Part shown: positions 24,621 to 36,735 of the stretch, in pieces
Layout: the number at the start of each line of letters is the position of its first letter
Numbering within the stretch: the first letter of the stretch is position 1
From: Cristatella mucedo
Taxonomy: Eukaryota; Bryozoa; Phylactolaemata; Cristatellidae
Assembly: GCA_009760855.2 (NCBI GenBank)
Contig: WPIO01000035.1
Span: 1,708,501 to 1,772,500, forward strand
DNA: 64,000 bases
Direction: 5' to 3'
Notes under the pieces: model-generated
The model's input: the letters and a program-made list of their open reading frames with translations, nothing else
What the model was told of the DNA's origin: nothing
Databases searched by the model: none
Made by a program: the position numbers and the translations under genes

Positions 24621-24660
24621 CTCTCATCTCATGCTAAGCAGGTCCTGTTTTGTGTAACAT

Positions 24661-25703
24661 ATCCGAGGACAGCTCATAAATAGTCCCAGCAAAGATAGTA
24701 GCGGAATACCCGAAGGTATTACGGAGAAATCAAGTAAAGGTCCACACCACGCCAGGAGTCGCTCAAGGCCTCTCTGTAGAGCAGGAGGAAGGAATCTGAT
24801 ATATGCTAAATGGGAAGCGGGTCAGACTGTTGCGGCTGTACTGATAGACTCAGGATGCTTTAGCCCACACAATAGAAAACACACGGACCTAAAAATGCTA
24901 CAGTAGAAGTGGACACTTATACTGTTTTTCATCTCTTCAATAGAGTCAAATTACAAATGTCCGCTGGAAAGGACTTATTTTTAATCAGCATATCCTTAAC
25001 AAGGAGTTTCAAAAAGTGAGCACATATTCGTAGCTCATCTAACCTACATGGTGAGTCAGATTAGCTAGTGGTATGAGTCTATTCCTGAAAATGAACCAGT
25101 TTGCATCAAATAGAGGACGTATAAATTGAAATGTTTGTTTTAAATTGTACGTGGTATTTTAAATACTATGCTACGGTGCCAGTTGATTAGTTGTCTTTCA
25201 GAAACTGCTGAGTTCTGAACGTTGTAAAGAAATTCCGGCAATCAGATACTTATCACTATTATGCTCTCGAATCGTATATTTTTTAACGGTCTTCTTTATA
25301 AAACAATTAAGGGGGCCACCATTTCTTGTGCTTGGCAAAACAGAAGGCCCACTGCAGTCATTTAAAAGCTACTTTGGTCGGAGAGTCTTTAAGTTGAAAT
25401 TCATGGCTACCACGGTCATTATTGACACTGTGGCTGCTAAGTATATTTTGCAAAGTTAAACTTGGGATTTATACGTTTATACCTCTACCGCTTTGTGGTT
25501 TAAGATATTATGGGTATTCGTGCTTATAACGTATAATTGACATGAACAGTCATGGCTAGTTGACATGATTTAGATGCTAGAACTATGCCGAGTAATTACA
25601 GGCCTTATGCATCTGATTTCCACCACTGGGAGACTGTGTTAGCAGCCCTAAAAAGTCTTCAAAAATTGATTGCTAGAAATCTACCTAACCTATGCTAATT
25701 CAG
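24661..25703. other. LINE-A 5' flank, then no gene seen
   Basis: The first about 200 bases may be LINE-A 5' UTR. The rest is A+T-rich with no recognised feature. Confidence 0.35.
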
Positions 25704-25888
25704 TTAGCCGAAAGGCAAATTTTCGTCTTTCTAACTTGCAATCGATTCTGTACTTGACATTTAAACAATTGAGGAACAATTTTGCCATGATCCAAAAAGC
25801 GAGGTTGTGCAAAACAGGTTTCGTTACTTTAATTTTAGATGTAGGGAATGAGGAAACGCCTGTTGTACTCACAAATGAATGCAATTGA
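25704..25888 (+). other. Possible decayed V-type Ig exon (weak)
   Basis: After ctaattcag a phase-1 frame runs 61 codons to a stop. Its strand-like text (LYLTFKQLRNNFAM, then TGFVTLILDV) can be laid against the middle of the 30.0 kb exon (VTFQYRKLNQ, QQITFFTED) only with small gaps. There is no Cys pair and no splice donor. It may be chance. Confidence 0.15.
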
Positions 25889-26084
25889 TTGTGTTAACTA
25901 ACCTAATAACCCGCATCAAAATAATTTTTTTCTGGAAATGCGGTTTATAATTTAAAAACCTTGGTGAAGTGAATGTGCTTTCGGATTTAATTCGTCATTT
26001 ATTTTTTCGTTTATAAAACCGATATTGATATTATATTTGTTGAGCATTTCAATTTCACTGCATAACTATGCTCAGAAGCCAGAT

Positions 26085-26249
26085 GTTCGTAAAGCCAATA
26101 CCCTAGTTTCACCAGGAATATTACTTCATGGAAATAAAATTCACAATGTTTTCAAATTATTAGCGTGCGAATGCAAAACTTTGGCAGATGCAAATGGATA
26201 TCATCCTCAATGTAATCTATCACGAATTTCTTTTCTTAAGAGAAGTTGA
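26085..26249 (+). pseudogene. Possible fragment of the double-Cys Ig domain
   Basis: The plus-strand frame ending at 26249 contains ACECKTLADANGY. This aligns without gaps with CCECLSWASADVY of the 37.9 kb exon (6 of 13 residues equal, with T/S and N/D pairs in addition). Over the 12 codons from the second Cys, about 24 of 36 bases agree by hand count. After the Tyr the frame diverges, lacks the Trp and stops. If real it is a truncated relic upstream of the main array. Confidence 0.25.
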
Positions 26250-26477
26250 GTATTCTCTGTGAGGTAAAACCTGCTGCGTTAGTTCTTCTGCCATGCAAAG
26301 AGAAATGAATGAGCCGACTCCTAGAAGTTACTGTTCCTTAGACAAACCAAACTGTTCACAACTAGATGTCAGATCTTGTTACTTAAAAACTATTCATAAA
26401 ATCAGTACTATGTTAAATAAGGTCAAGCAAGGTAATGCTTATTTAATAAAACCACTAGGACTAACAATAGAGGCTGT

Positions 26478-29120
26478 GTAAATATTTGTGTGTGACAGGC
26501 CGCTACTGATTGTAGGAGACTTCAATATTAACGTTGACAACCCTAGCAACAGCCAGGTTCGCTCATTTCTTGACTGTCTGGAGAATCTTGGTTTGGCCAA
26601 ACACGGTGATCATAGCACCCACGTCGGTGGCCACATTCTAGATCTCGTGATCACTAAGGATGTCCTCCCCACTGACTTTGTGGTGTGCCCACTGATACTC
26701 TCAGATCATTGTTCGGTCTCGTTTACTGTTCTTGCTCTCTCGTACGTGCAGGGCGACGTCGAATTTGCCAAACGATGTAACTTACAAAGCATTGACATGG
26801 ATAAGTTTTTGAAATCTGTTTGTGACACTGGCCTTCTTGATCTGCATTGAGACTCGACCGGCAGCCTCAATACCCTCACAGATGCGATGAACATGACACT
26901 CAGGAGTGCTCTTGACAAGCATGCTCCCGTTCGCTCTATCCGTGTTCAAAGTCGTCGAAATTGCTTTCAATTTACAAAAAAACTCCTTAACATGCACCGT
27001 GTGAAGCGAAGGCTGGAACGTCGTTTCAAGAAATCGGGGTCTGAGGCAGACCTAGTCAAACTTAAAGACTTCCTTTGAGTTTACACACAAAAGCTTAGAA
27101 AAGCCAGGGCTTCTTTTTTCATTAGAAAACTGAATTGCTGCCAGTCGGACACTAAATAGATTTATAAGACAGTAAACCATTGACTGGCCAATCCTGTGAG
27201 GTCTGACTCCCCAGATAGTAAGGGCTCAGCCGAAAGGTTTTCAGCCTGATTTACTGAAAAATTCTGCACATTCATGCCTCCATTAAGCCCCATCATACCA
27301 AAGCACTCGCCCCTCCTCAACCTGTGACCTTTCTTATAACGTTCTCTGATATTTCTACCTGTAATGTAGCTGCCTTAATAAGGTCTAGCAAACAGAGCTC
27401 GTCTCCTGAAGACCCTATACCTTAATCTCTGTGGTCTTCACTTGCAAACCAACTTAGCCGTACCACAACGAAGATTTTTAATGCTTCTGTGGGAAAAACG
27501 GTCCTCCCCAAGTCCTTCAAATCGGCAATCGCTAGACCTATTCTTAAAAAGCCTGGATTAGACACAGAGGTCCTAGCAAACCATCGTCTAGTTTCCCTTC
27601 TTCCATTCTTCTCAGAGATTCTGGAAAAAATTGTTGCTAAGCAGCTAGTTGAACACATTGAAAATAATGGAATGTCAGAAACATTTTAGACAGGTTTCAA
27701 GAGGCAGCACTGTACTGCAACTGCTCTCCTCCGTGTTAACAATGACATTCTACGTGGCAACGACGACGGGAATATCACTGCCTTAGCTCGGCTAGATCTG
27801 TCTGCAGCCTTCAACACCATTGATCACGAAGTTCTGCTTGAACGATTGAGAACAACGATCGGTCTGGAAGACGAAGCACTGGCGTGGTTTAAATCCTCCT
27901 TGTCTGATCGTGTTCAATCCATGCAGGTGGGGGTCAGGTCTCAGACATGAGAAGGGTCACCTGTGGTGTCCCTCAAGGGTCTGCACTTGGTCCTGTGCTA
28001 TTCTCTATTTATATACAACCTCGGGGAAAGGCGATTAAGGCCCATGGAATAAGATATCACTTCTATGCTGACGATACTCAATTGTATTTGTCATTTAAAC
28101 CGTCGGAATCTGCTGCAGCAACTTGGAAACTTAATGCTTGCCTTGCCGATATTTGATCCTGGATGTCGGAAAACTTCCTGAAATTAAATGACGATACAAC
28201 CGAACTGCTGCCCATAGGACAACCTAAGCGTGTGGTTGGATTAAACGGGTTGCTGGTCTAATTGGTGATGCTATTGTGCGACCTTCACCACGTGCTCGTA
28301 ATCTAGGTGTCGTGTTCGACAGCTGCCTCAATTTCAAAAGCTTCATTCAGAAGACTGCCTCTACAGCTAGCCATTACATCAGATCCCTATCCAAGATTAG
28401 AAGCTCTCTCCCAAAGTGGCTTGTTAAAAATTTAACTAGCTCTTTAGTTCTGTCTCGGCTTGATTATTGTAATTCCCTTTTGGCTGGGCTACCACAGAAA
28501 GCTATAATGCCACTACAGCGGACTATGAATATGGCTTCAAGGCTGGTCTTCAAGGACCAGCTGTTTTAGCACGTGTCACCTTTGCTGAAAGAGCTAGGAT
28601 GGTTGCCGGTTGAGCAAATGATACAGAGCAAAGTTCTTATGCTGACCCACAATGCACGCCACGGCTTGGCTCCTTCGTACCAAACTGGACTGCTGCATCA
28701 TTTTCAGCCTGTTCGCGCCCTCAGGTCCTGTGTGGAAAATAAATTAGCTGTCCCATTCCTCCGCTTCAAGACAGTTGGCGTCAGAAGCTTTAGCTCGGCA
28801 GGTCCTAGACTGTGAAACTTGCTTCCGCAATTCTTTCGCAACGACATCTACTCTCCAACTGCCATCTACGGCACATCTTGTTCAGGGGACCTGAACTGCT
28901 ACTTCTATGCTACTCACTACCTCAACTGCTCTCCTAACTCTGCTATACTTCCTACTTACTCTTTGTTGCGTGAGACGAAGTCTGTTCTCTACCGAATGCC
29001 TACCAAAAGCCGCTTAGGCTGTGAGTGAGCTATACAAAACTATCCTGCGTAACACCCACACGGTCTTCGTGACTTTGTGGAGTCACTGAAGGAGATACAT
29101 TACAATACGTTACATTAATG
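26478..29120 (+). mobile_element. LINE-A, 5'-truncated copy, plus strand
   Basis: It begins abruptly inside the endonuclease at aatatttgtgtgtgacaggcc, a junction also found within the long minus-strand copy. It keeps GDFNINVDN and SDHCSVSF (endonuclease), the RT with GVPQGSALGP and an intact YADD (28064-28075), LSRLDYCNSLLAGLP, the C-terminal domain and the 3' UTR. It ends at gagatacattacaatacgttacatt. Stops at 26848 and 27076, among others, break the frame. 5' truncation is typical of target-primed reverse transcription. Confidence 0.9.
26488..28815 (+). pseudogene. LINE-A endonuclease (partial) and RT pseudogene
   Basis: Pieces 26488-26850, 26887-27078, 27489-27689, 27947-28156, 28276-28569 and 28573-28815 together give one LINE protein lacking its N-terminus. 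The endonuclease ends with Asp-His intact. The RT has YADD intact at 28064-28075. At least six stops or frameshifts separate the pieces; one changes the residue after LLDLH to TGA (26848-26850), where the minus-strand copy reads FDLQSDSTG. It cannot make an active protein. Confidence 0.85.
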
Positions 29121-29167
29121 AACCTAACGCAAGATTAAACGTATGATCTTAGGTCGTTAATAAAATG

Positions 29168-29560
29168 ACCTAATAACAATAATAGTACACTTAGTGAAAC
29201 ACCCTTGCTGAACTCTATCTCTTTCGATGAGCTTTATATTTTCTGCAAAGGGAAACTCGATTGAAAAGTAACTAGTATCATGCTTGATAACCAACATTAC
29301 TGACACGGCTAGGGGTTTCATGCACAGGGTCAGCTTGCAAGTGTGGTAAGTGGCAGCATGGAAAGTGTCAGAACACACTAGCTCATGTAGGATGAATCAC
29401 AGGGACACATGAAATGCTGTCCTAAATAGGTGCGTTTTTAAATTATTTTTAAATGCGGTCAAATAAGGGATGTTCTGACTCACGCCTGAAGGTGTTCCAG
29501 GCTTTGAGAGCATGGGAACTAAATGCAGGGCCATATAAATGAATTATATATATTTTAAGC
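29168..29560 (-). mobile_element. LINE-B 3' end, minus strand
   Basis: A diverged LINE-B 3' UTR with cacttagtgaaacaccc, tttcatgcacagggtcagcttgcaa and gtggcagcatggaaagtgtcag, followed by the beginning of its coding end (compare 54600-54700). It lies tail-to-tail with the preceding plus-strand LINE-A. Confidence 0.7.
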
Positions 29561-29651
29561 TGAATTAATAATTAAAGACCAGCTATCATTATTTAGAGAC
29601 TAACGGGTGACTTAGTTCAATAATTCTAAAGTAGAAGAATAATGGATATGT

Positions 29652-29832
29652 TGGCTAGGTGAGCCGTAATGGCTCACTAGGTAAGGCGGTTGCTTTTCAC
29701 AACCTCGGCCCCGAGGTCGTGGGCTCGAATCGTGCAGTGGGCGATCCTATATCGCCACTGCAGGCGGTGGTGATAGCCGTAAAGGCTCTTCTGTCGCTAT
29801 ACAAAAAGAGGCTGTTAAATCAGCTAGCATTT
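29652..29832 (+). mobile_element. tRNA-derived SINE, copy 4
   Basis: This is the cleanest plus-strand copy: ggtgagccgtaatggctcactaggtaaggcgg (A-box region), ggtcgtgggctcgaatc (B-box region), tatcgccactgcaggcggtggtgatagcc, and aaaaagaggctgttaaatcagctagcattta. It lies only about 170 bp before the first Ig exon. Confidence 0.85.
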
Positions 29833-30002
29833 AGTCATGGCACAGGATTCCTGCAGAGCAAATCAATTTATGAGTTCGTTTCCCGAACGTTTTTGTAAAA
29901 CTGAAACAATGTTGTACAAATTAGGCAATAATAAGCACTGCATTTTTTTGATGTAACTCTTTTCGAAAATTGTATTTGATTCTAGTTGAACTTGTAATTT
30001 AG

Positions 30003-30446
30003 GGTTAAGTCTACACGTGGATCCGGGATCTATAGCAGGCGGCTTTCGTGTGCTGACAAATAATCAAGATCTTACTATCGATTGCCGCGTGAACTTTCAA
30101 GTGCGAAGAAGAATAAATCAGGTGACATTTCAATACAGAAAGCTGAATCAACCGCCCACCACAATAGAGGGCCTTAGGACTGGAACTCAGCAGATAACCT
30201 TTTTTACTGAGGATTGGACACCTAAACGTTTAGTATCGTTCACTGGAGACATGTTCTCTGCCTATGCTAATAGTGGGAGGTCAATAAGATGCCGATTAAT
30301 GAACTACGACTATGGCTGTGAGATTAACCTGGGTCCGGCCACTACATCCAATGCTGGCCTATACCGATGCATGTATCATTCAACCTTGGAATCAAATACC
30401 ATCGTAACATACCCAGGGCGATTCGATCCTATTCTGGTATTATTGG
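30003..30446 (+). CDS. Ig V-type domain exon (first of the array)
   Basis: The exon lies between the acceptor tgtaatttag (ending 30002) and the donor g|gtaagc, phase 1 on both sides, and holds 147 whole codons. It encodes one immunoglobulin-like domain of V type: B-strand LTIDC (Cys27), a C strand VTFQYRK with Tyr in the usual Trp place, and the F-strand signature NAGLYRC (Cys122). Two extra cysteines (96 and 105) could form a second bridge. There is no signal peptide or membrane segment, so these must be in other exons. This is probably the membrane-distal domain of a surface receptor or adhesion protein. A stop upstream (29987) and the downstream stop fit an exon rather than a whole gene. 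The gene is not identified. Confidence 0.8.
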
Positions 30447-31568
30447 GTAAGCAGAAATAATTATCTTTTTTTATTGTACGTGCAGATGATGGCTTACTAT
30501 TTTAATATTATTAATCTGTACGATAGTTTTCTTACAAAGCTCATTTAATTTCCTTCAGTGCATATGGAGTAAATATACCTTTTTACAAATCTTATCTCAG
30601 ATTTTACATTCTGATTATGTGATCAGCTTCAAAGTTTTCATTGTTAAAATAAAAGGTTCAGAATACAAAAGCAATTAGCTAGCAACATACCTGAGCAATG
30701 AAGAAAAACATTTTCGTTGACATACTAGATGCACTTCTACGGCTTTGTTCTAAGTGTTAAGCTTGATTTGCCACAAGTACTGATACACAAGCTATGGCGA
30801 TAGGGCCACTTTTGTGGGGAATCAGTTGAAGGTTCATCGCTTCATGTACATAAAACGAATTGATGGGGTGTCATGAGCTCAGTAGTGAGTAATTCGGATG
30901 CATACGAAGCCTATATAACACAAGTATCATATTCAGGGATTAACTAGCCAGAAATCAGGCTTTGGTGACTGGAACTAAAGTGCTGACCACTACCAAACTT
31001 TTTCATAATGCATGTTCCTAATTTATCTGTGCAGTGACTAGGATAAAGCTATTCTCGGATAAGGTACTCAAGACAAGACATATTTATAATAATTGTTGAT
31101 GCACCTATTAGTCACTACCTACCAGCAAGCCATCTTCTAAGGGACCATAACAACCTTAGACCATCATGCGTTCGACCTATCTAAAGATCAGCTGTGAAAC
31201 CTATACAATTTATTATATACAATTTTATTACATATATACACCTATACTATTTTACAATTTTAAGAGTTGTTTCAGCCTCATCACCCCAAGTAAATATCTC
31301 GCTTTTCTACAGAATCGGGTAAAATCTCGAGGTATGGTAGTTGCTTTGGTTCCGATCAAATCCACAGGACATCCTATTGCAAAGCCGGTTATTGACGGCC
31401 TATTCAATTAGCCTGCTAGTTGTCTGCTCACTTTAAAGAAACAGGATTATTATCTGTGATAAAGTTTTCAAAGAGAAGTCAGATGCATTTCTACTAATCT
31501 AGTTGCAGATTGTGCCCTGCTCTGGTGGCTTTTTTCTGAAATTACCCACCTGTTTCTTTTTCCTCCAG
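30447..31568. other. Intron, no further exon seen
   Basis: A+T-rich. The frame at 31166-31411 has no domain that I recognise. Confidence 0.5.
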
Positions 31569-31691
31569 GCCTTGTGGTCTGACATGGTGGTACTAATGGT
31601 TGTAGTCAATGTTACAGAATTATTTGGCACTATGAATTGCCGCTCTATTCACGTGCAATCAATTAGAAATGTTACTCATGCGTCCTCATAA
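31569..31691 (+). pseudogene. Probable relic of a V-type Ig exon
   Basis: After a strong acceptor (ctgtttctttttcctccag) an open stretch of 40 codons ends at TAA. It contains GTMNCRSIHVQSIRNVTH, which lines up with LTIDCRVNFQVRRRINQVTF of the 30.0 kb exon, with the Cys-Arg at a similar distance from the exon start. The needed phase-1 frame is closed and the domain stops before the C strand. I read it as a broken duplicate of the first exon. It could also be chance. Confidence 0.3.
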
Positions 31692-32075
31692 AAAAATATC
31701 TAGCTCCCAGTCAGGATATACTAACCTTGATTTGCCATTGTAAGTCATTATATCCTAACTGAAAATTATTATGAATAACTCAATTACACTTGCATGTCCT
31801 TCAGAATGTAATTGAAAAAATTGGGCCACAGCATACGTCATCATTACCCAAGCAAAAACCTGCCACATCCGTTTCTGGCCAGCCTATATGACTTTATTTT
31901 AGTAAGGTACTTTAATAGTAATGCTCACATCATTAGCCATCCTCAATCTCTTTATAAATAATGATATGTTTCTGTCTGATCTTATTGTGAGCTGGCTGCA
32001 ACCTAAAGTAATCGCTCAGTCTTGTCAACTGTTTCTGTTCTGTATAACTTGCAACCTACCATGGGGTATTTCCAG

Positions 32076-32233
32076 TAATAGAAATGAAGATCACTGACCC
32101 AGGTTTACGTTATAAATGTGATGTTGGTTCTCGACTTTTAAATCTGCAGGCAGACTCGGCTAACAGACTCTATACGGGCACAATTAAAGTTAACGTAAAT
32201 GGTAACATCGTTCATTGCAGCATGATTGCATAG
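32076..32233 (+). pseudogene. Degenerate C2-type Ig exon
   Basis: The acceptor ggggtatttccag (ending 32075) opens a phase-1 frame of 51 codons, then TAG (32231-32233). The text resembles the 43.9 kb exon in miniature: an edge strand VIEMKITDPG, a first Cys in LRYKC, then TGTIKVNVNGNIVHC, whose spacing matches RSKITFRLVPGNNSIQC there. The central part with the conserved Trp is missing, so the domain is internally deleted and ends in a stop. It is either a pseudo-exon or a terminal exon giving a truncated product. A possible GT donor (32202) would leave the second Cys out. Confidence 0.5.
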
Positions 32234-35200
32234 CTTAGGTCACTATAAATGGTCTTAAACATGTTTTTAAATTATCCAAAGAGGTTAAAAAGATATGCCT
32301 TGTTCAGCAAAAGCTCGTAGGCAGTTTTTACAGTCTGGATCAAATAATGCTTGACCTAATTTCCATGACACGCTTCCTCATAGCCCTCATCAGAAGCATT
32401 GAAAAACGCGAGCTTCACTTTTGTCTAACCAATTAAAATTATGCCCGTCAAACCAAACCCTGGGTGGATTTTAAAGGTTGTGAACAATGTGCTTGGCAAA
32501 TCTGTGAATCAAACTTTACGGATAATTATCGCTATTCTAATTTTCAGCTTTTTTTTAGGAAACGTGTAGGTATTTTGCGTCAATCCCTAAACCTACATCC
32601 AAATAAATGAATTATGAGCTCTACTGAAACTCTTCTTAAGGGATGAATCATCCAAGGTTTCTTCTTGACATGTAGCTACAAAAGTAAAGTCATTTAAAAA
32701 CTGAAAGTCCCCAAAACGCCATACATCATTCTTCAATTTATTTCTGAAGACCACAGAAGCAAAGTCGTAGCTGAGATCAGTAATGATTCTCAGAAAAATT
32801 ATTCACACTTAAGTCATTCATATCGACCACCATTAGATTAATATATGTAAAAGACCTGCATTAGATTAACATAACATTGCAAACTCTAGCAAACTTTCTG
32901 GCTTTTCAACACCACGTTTTCAGCTTAAATTGCTGTAAAGTTACCTTGAAAAAGTATCGAAAGATTTTTAGAGGAAGTTAAGAAACATAAAGTGCTATGA
33001 GATTATATTAGATTTCAGCCGTTGACACCCATTTCCTCCATGCAAAACATAGGGTTGTAGGTAGAGGGGATGTTGGAATGGGGCTGAGCTAGCCAGCTAG
33101 ATCAATCGATTCTATTCAAAACTATTTATCGTTAAACTGAGTATCGTTCTCTAACATTCAAGCAACAATAAATTGATGAATAGAGGACAATATTAGGTAA
33201 AACAAAAGTAGCCCCATCGTGTTTAAAACGTTACTCAATATCCATAGCTTGAGAATGTTTGGTGTCACCAAACAGGTCATTTACTTGTGTAGTGAAGTAA
33301 TAGTTCGTCTACCGTTCCTATGGCTTTTGAATTTGTACTGAGCCATCGTTTAGACATAATTTAATTAAATAGGACCATGTATCAATTGTTTTTTGTCGAA
33401 AATCAGCTGAGTTTGTCGTCTAACCCCTCTGGATAAGCTGCACCGATAGACTAACTGAATGCTGGCCTTCCAAATCTTCACCAATAAAGGCAATACCGTT
33501 TCCTTAACTTCAAAAACGGTAGATCTGTAATTTGAAACTAATATTACACAGCTAATGGGGGATATACAGAAAAGTTTTTCTTCCAGTAGAAGCTGTTGTT
33601 GTGGGGCCATCACTCACATTGCGAATTGAGATGCTCTATCTGTTAGTTAGATACCATATCGTCAGATGTCTACCTAAGATTACGGACTGACTACCATGTG
33701 GCTTAGAAGAAACTTAACAGTTTCCCGAATTCTTTCCAGCGTGTGTTATTACTATTTCATTGTGGCTTTGGCACGAATGAATTAAACAAAGCCACAGCGA
33801 TTAGTGATAGATATAGCAGCAAGGCTAGTTATGCATTTTCTAAAGGTTCTATCGTGTTTCTCCTGAAGTGGTGCTAACTTCTTGGTAATCAAGTAATTAA
33901 GAGTAGAGATTTTAAACTAACTACTGATCATAAAAACCCACTTTTCCTGGGCTCTGTCGTATTTATTTAAAGAGCTGCTCCAGGTTCTGCATATTCATGC
34001 CTCAAAGTTCTCTTTCGATAAAAAATTACGTGAACGGTCATCCAATGCATAGCCGATGGCCAACTTAAATTGTGCTCTGCAGATCATTGAATGCATAGCT
34101 AAATTTCGTAACTTATACATGAATACTTGTATCCAATGCTGCCGAATTTTAACATCCTATCCAGTATTCACAGTCTGCTACCTATGTGCTAGTGACCTAA
34201 TAAATGTCCTCTAGCTTGAGCTATGCTCGTACGTTTCTTTATTGAAAGATATACATTCGTGCAACTATAGAAGGCCCATCAACGAAGCCGATCATTCTAA
34301 GTGATAAGCCTATTATAGAAAACTGGCCGTTGGAGCTCCACCAGATTGGTTGTGTGTTATAAGAATTACGACAACTATGTACTACGACAGGCAAGAGATA
34401 TATGTGAATCTATGAATTGAGTAGGTAAAACTTAGTCAGCATGATTCGAATGTCGCTTCATACAATTGCAAACTGACAAGGAGGTTATTCAGGCAACTAA
34501 ATTCTAAGAAAATGCAAAAAATTAGCCAGTCGGGTAAACGAATCAAGAAATTGACCAGTCAAGGGAAGAGTAGTTACTGCAATTTAGTGAGAAATTACTT
34601 CAAGTCTCGACCTGAATTTTTATTCTAAAACTGTCCAACATTGCAATCTGACCATTTTTATATTGCACTAACGGAAGTACGGATTGGTTAGAGTAGCTTA
34701 ATTTTACGATAGATATATACCTAATCCCTAAGATTACTTAGTCTTTGTCTTCTTTAATTGATGAGGTCAAAGCTTTGCAATTTTAAACAGCTAAACGAAG
34801 GGAAAATTCACAATGTAGTTAAAGTATCAATCAATTGACATTTAAGAATAGATCATACAACTCACACTACATCAATTTGCTTTAGGAGCTATGTTTGACA
34901 AGGTAGTTTAAATAATTGTTTCCCATCTTCGTGATTACGCTTTTTTCCCATCATCTACCTACGCTCATTTTGTTTAAACTCTATGCTTCGATTAAGCCGC
35001 TTGTGCTTGCAATGCATATATTAGGTGTGGCCTATGAACTTATGTGCCGACTTGTCAACTACAGATCTATTCACAAGCTTAGCAGCATGCCATCTGATAA
35101 CAAATTATAGGCAAGATTGTGTCTTGATTTTACCTTGGCTGGGTGAGACTAAACATTGTAGCAATACCTAGCTAAAAATATAAGTCTATGGTACCACATT

Positions 35201-35704
35201 TCGGAAATTATATAGGTTACAGTCGGCTAACAATGAAAGTGACCCTGAGGCCTTTTAGCATGTACAAGACCTAGATGCATATACATCCTTCCAAGCGATA
35301 AGCAAACAAGAGTATATGCAATCAACGGTTGAGCAAGCTTCTAACCAATCCTGATGAGTAGCAGTTACACTATTTTCGCATTAGAAAACTTGTTAAGTTC
35401 AGATAGAAAATCGACTTATTCTTAGCAAATATCATTCCGGACCCTGGAAAACCAGAGTTATCATTAGGGCCCCGACCGTCTCCTAACCTCACTGGTTTGT
35501 ATTACATTTATCCAGACCATACAGGACTTTTTTAAGCCCGGTTAAACTCTAAGACAATGAGCTTAGGCTAGTGTCCGACTTTCCGACGGAATCCATACAA
35601 TAGCAGCAACACGTTATGCATACTATTGGTGGTAAAAGTAAAATATTATGCAGCAGCTCATATAACGTAATATTTTTCAGTCTGTAAATGAAAAAAAAAC
35701 AGTA
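32234..35704. other. Intron, no exon or repeat recognised
   Basis: About 3.5 kb of A+T-rich sequence. Frames at 33365-33613 (minus) and 34916-35110 (plus) have no recognisable domain. Confidence 0.5.
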
Positions 35705-36735
35705 CAGACTAAGTGGGTGTTACGCAGTATAGTTGTGTAGCTCACTCAGAGCCTAAGCAGGTTAAGTTATGCATTCGGTAGCCAAAAGACTTTATGTCGC
35801 CTAACAAACGAAAAGTTGGAAGCATAACAAATTTAGTAGGGCAGTAGAGGTAGTGATAAGCATGGAAGCCACAGCCCAGGAACCCTGATTAGGATGAGTC
35901 ATTGTCAGGAGTATGAGAGTAATTCTCATTGCATAGAAATTATTGAATCGATTTCCACAATATTGGACCATCAGAGCTAAAGCTTTTGTGGCCAACGGTC
36001 TTAAAGTGGAAGAATGGAACAGCTACTTCATTGTCCATGCAGAACCTGAGGGCGCTGAAGTCGGTGATACTGATGCAGCAGTTCAGCTAGATACGAAGGA
36101 TCCAAGCAGAGTTCAGTTGGATAACTGCAAGCGACAGAGGAAGGACCGTTAAGGGACTCCATGGATGACCCGTTTCGTGTGTTGGACCTGACCCCAGCAC
36201 GACACCCATTAAACACCATCAGACAGATCGGCATTTTCAATCGCTCAAGTAGAACTTCGTCGCCGACGGTCTGGCAAGCAGCTGGTAGATCTAGCAGAGC
36301 TAGGGCTGTAATAATATCGTCATTGTTACCACATGAAATGTCGTAGTTAACATGGAGGAGGGCAGTTTCAGGTGAGTGCTGCCTCTTGAACACAGACAAA
36401 AATGTTTCTGTCATTTAAGTCTTTTTAATATGTGCTGCGAGATGATTAGAAGAAGGGTTTTCAAGGATATTTGACAAGAAAGGAAGGAGGGAAATAGAAT
36501 GATAGTGGACAATGACCTTTGTCTCTAATCTAGACTTTTGAAGTATGAATCAGACTATAGCCAATCGGAAGAACATGGGTACAACCTATTTTCCTGAGAA
36601 GCATTAAGAATTTCTTTTGTAGCAGGGCTAAGTTGTTCAACCAGTGAAAGCCACAGAGATAATAGTATATGGTCTTCAAGAGACGATTTATTTTACTGGA
36701 CTTTATTAGGTCGCCACATCGCATGCAGAAACATC
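35705..36735 (-). mobile_element. LINE-A with internal deletion, minus strand
   Basis: The 3' UTR (gtagctcactcagagcctaagcagg, catgcagaacctgagggcgctg) is joined near 36090-36170 directly to RT sequence (gacctgacccc, aacgtttctgtcattt..., ctgttttcaggtgagtgctgcctcttga). The C-terminal coding part and the YADD region are deleted. The minus-strand frame 36028-36414 keeps a diverged LALLDLPAA. Confidence 0.75.

Larger units (their letters stand above)
21305..24660 (-). mobile_element. LINE-A, longest copy (endonuclease + RT), minus strand
   Basis: The 3' tail, read on plus, is (ATGTA)n at 21305-21331. Upstream on the minus strand come a 3' UTR and a coding region of roughly 2.9 kb. The N-terminal half is an APE-type endonuclease: LTETWM and a GGRVAIVVRE patch (about 23973-24620), then after a frameshift GDFNINVDN and SDLCSVSF (23251-24018). 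The second half is an RT in pieces, with YADN instead of YADD at about 22355-22366, LSRLDYCNSL and the C-terminal domain. The 5' end is not defined and could reach about 24860. Copy number and layout fit the CR1/L2-like group. Confidence 0.9.
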
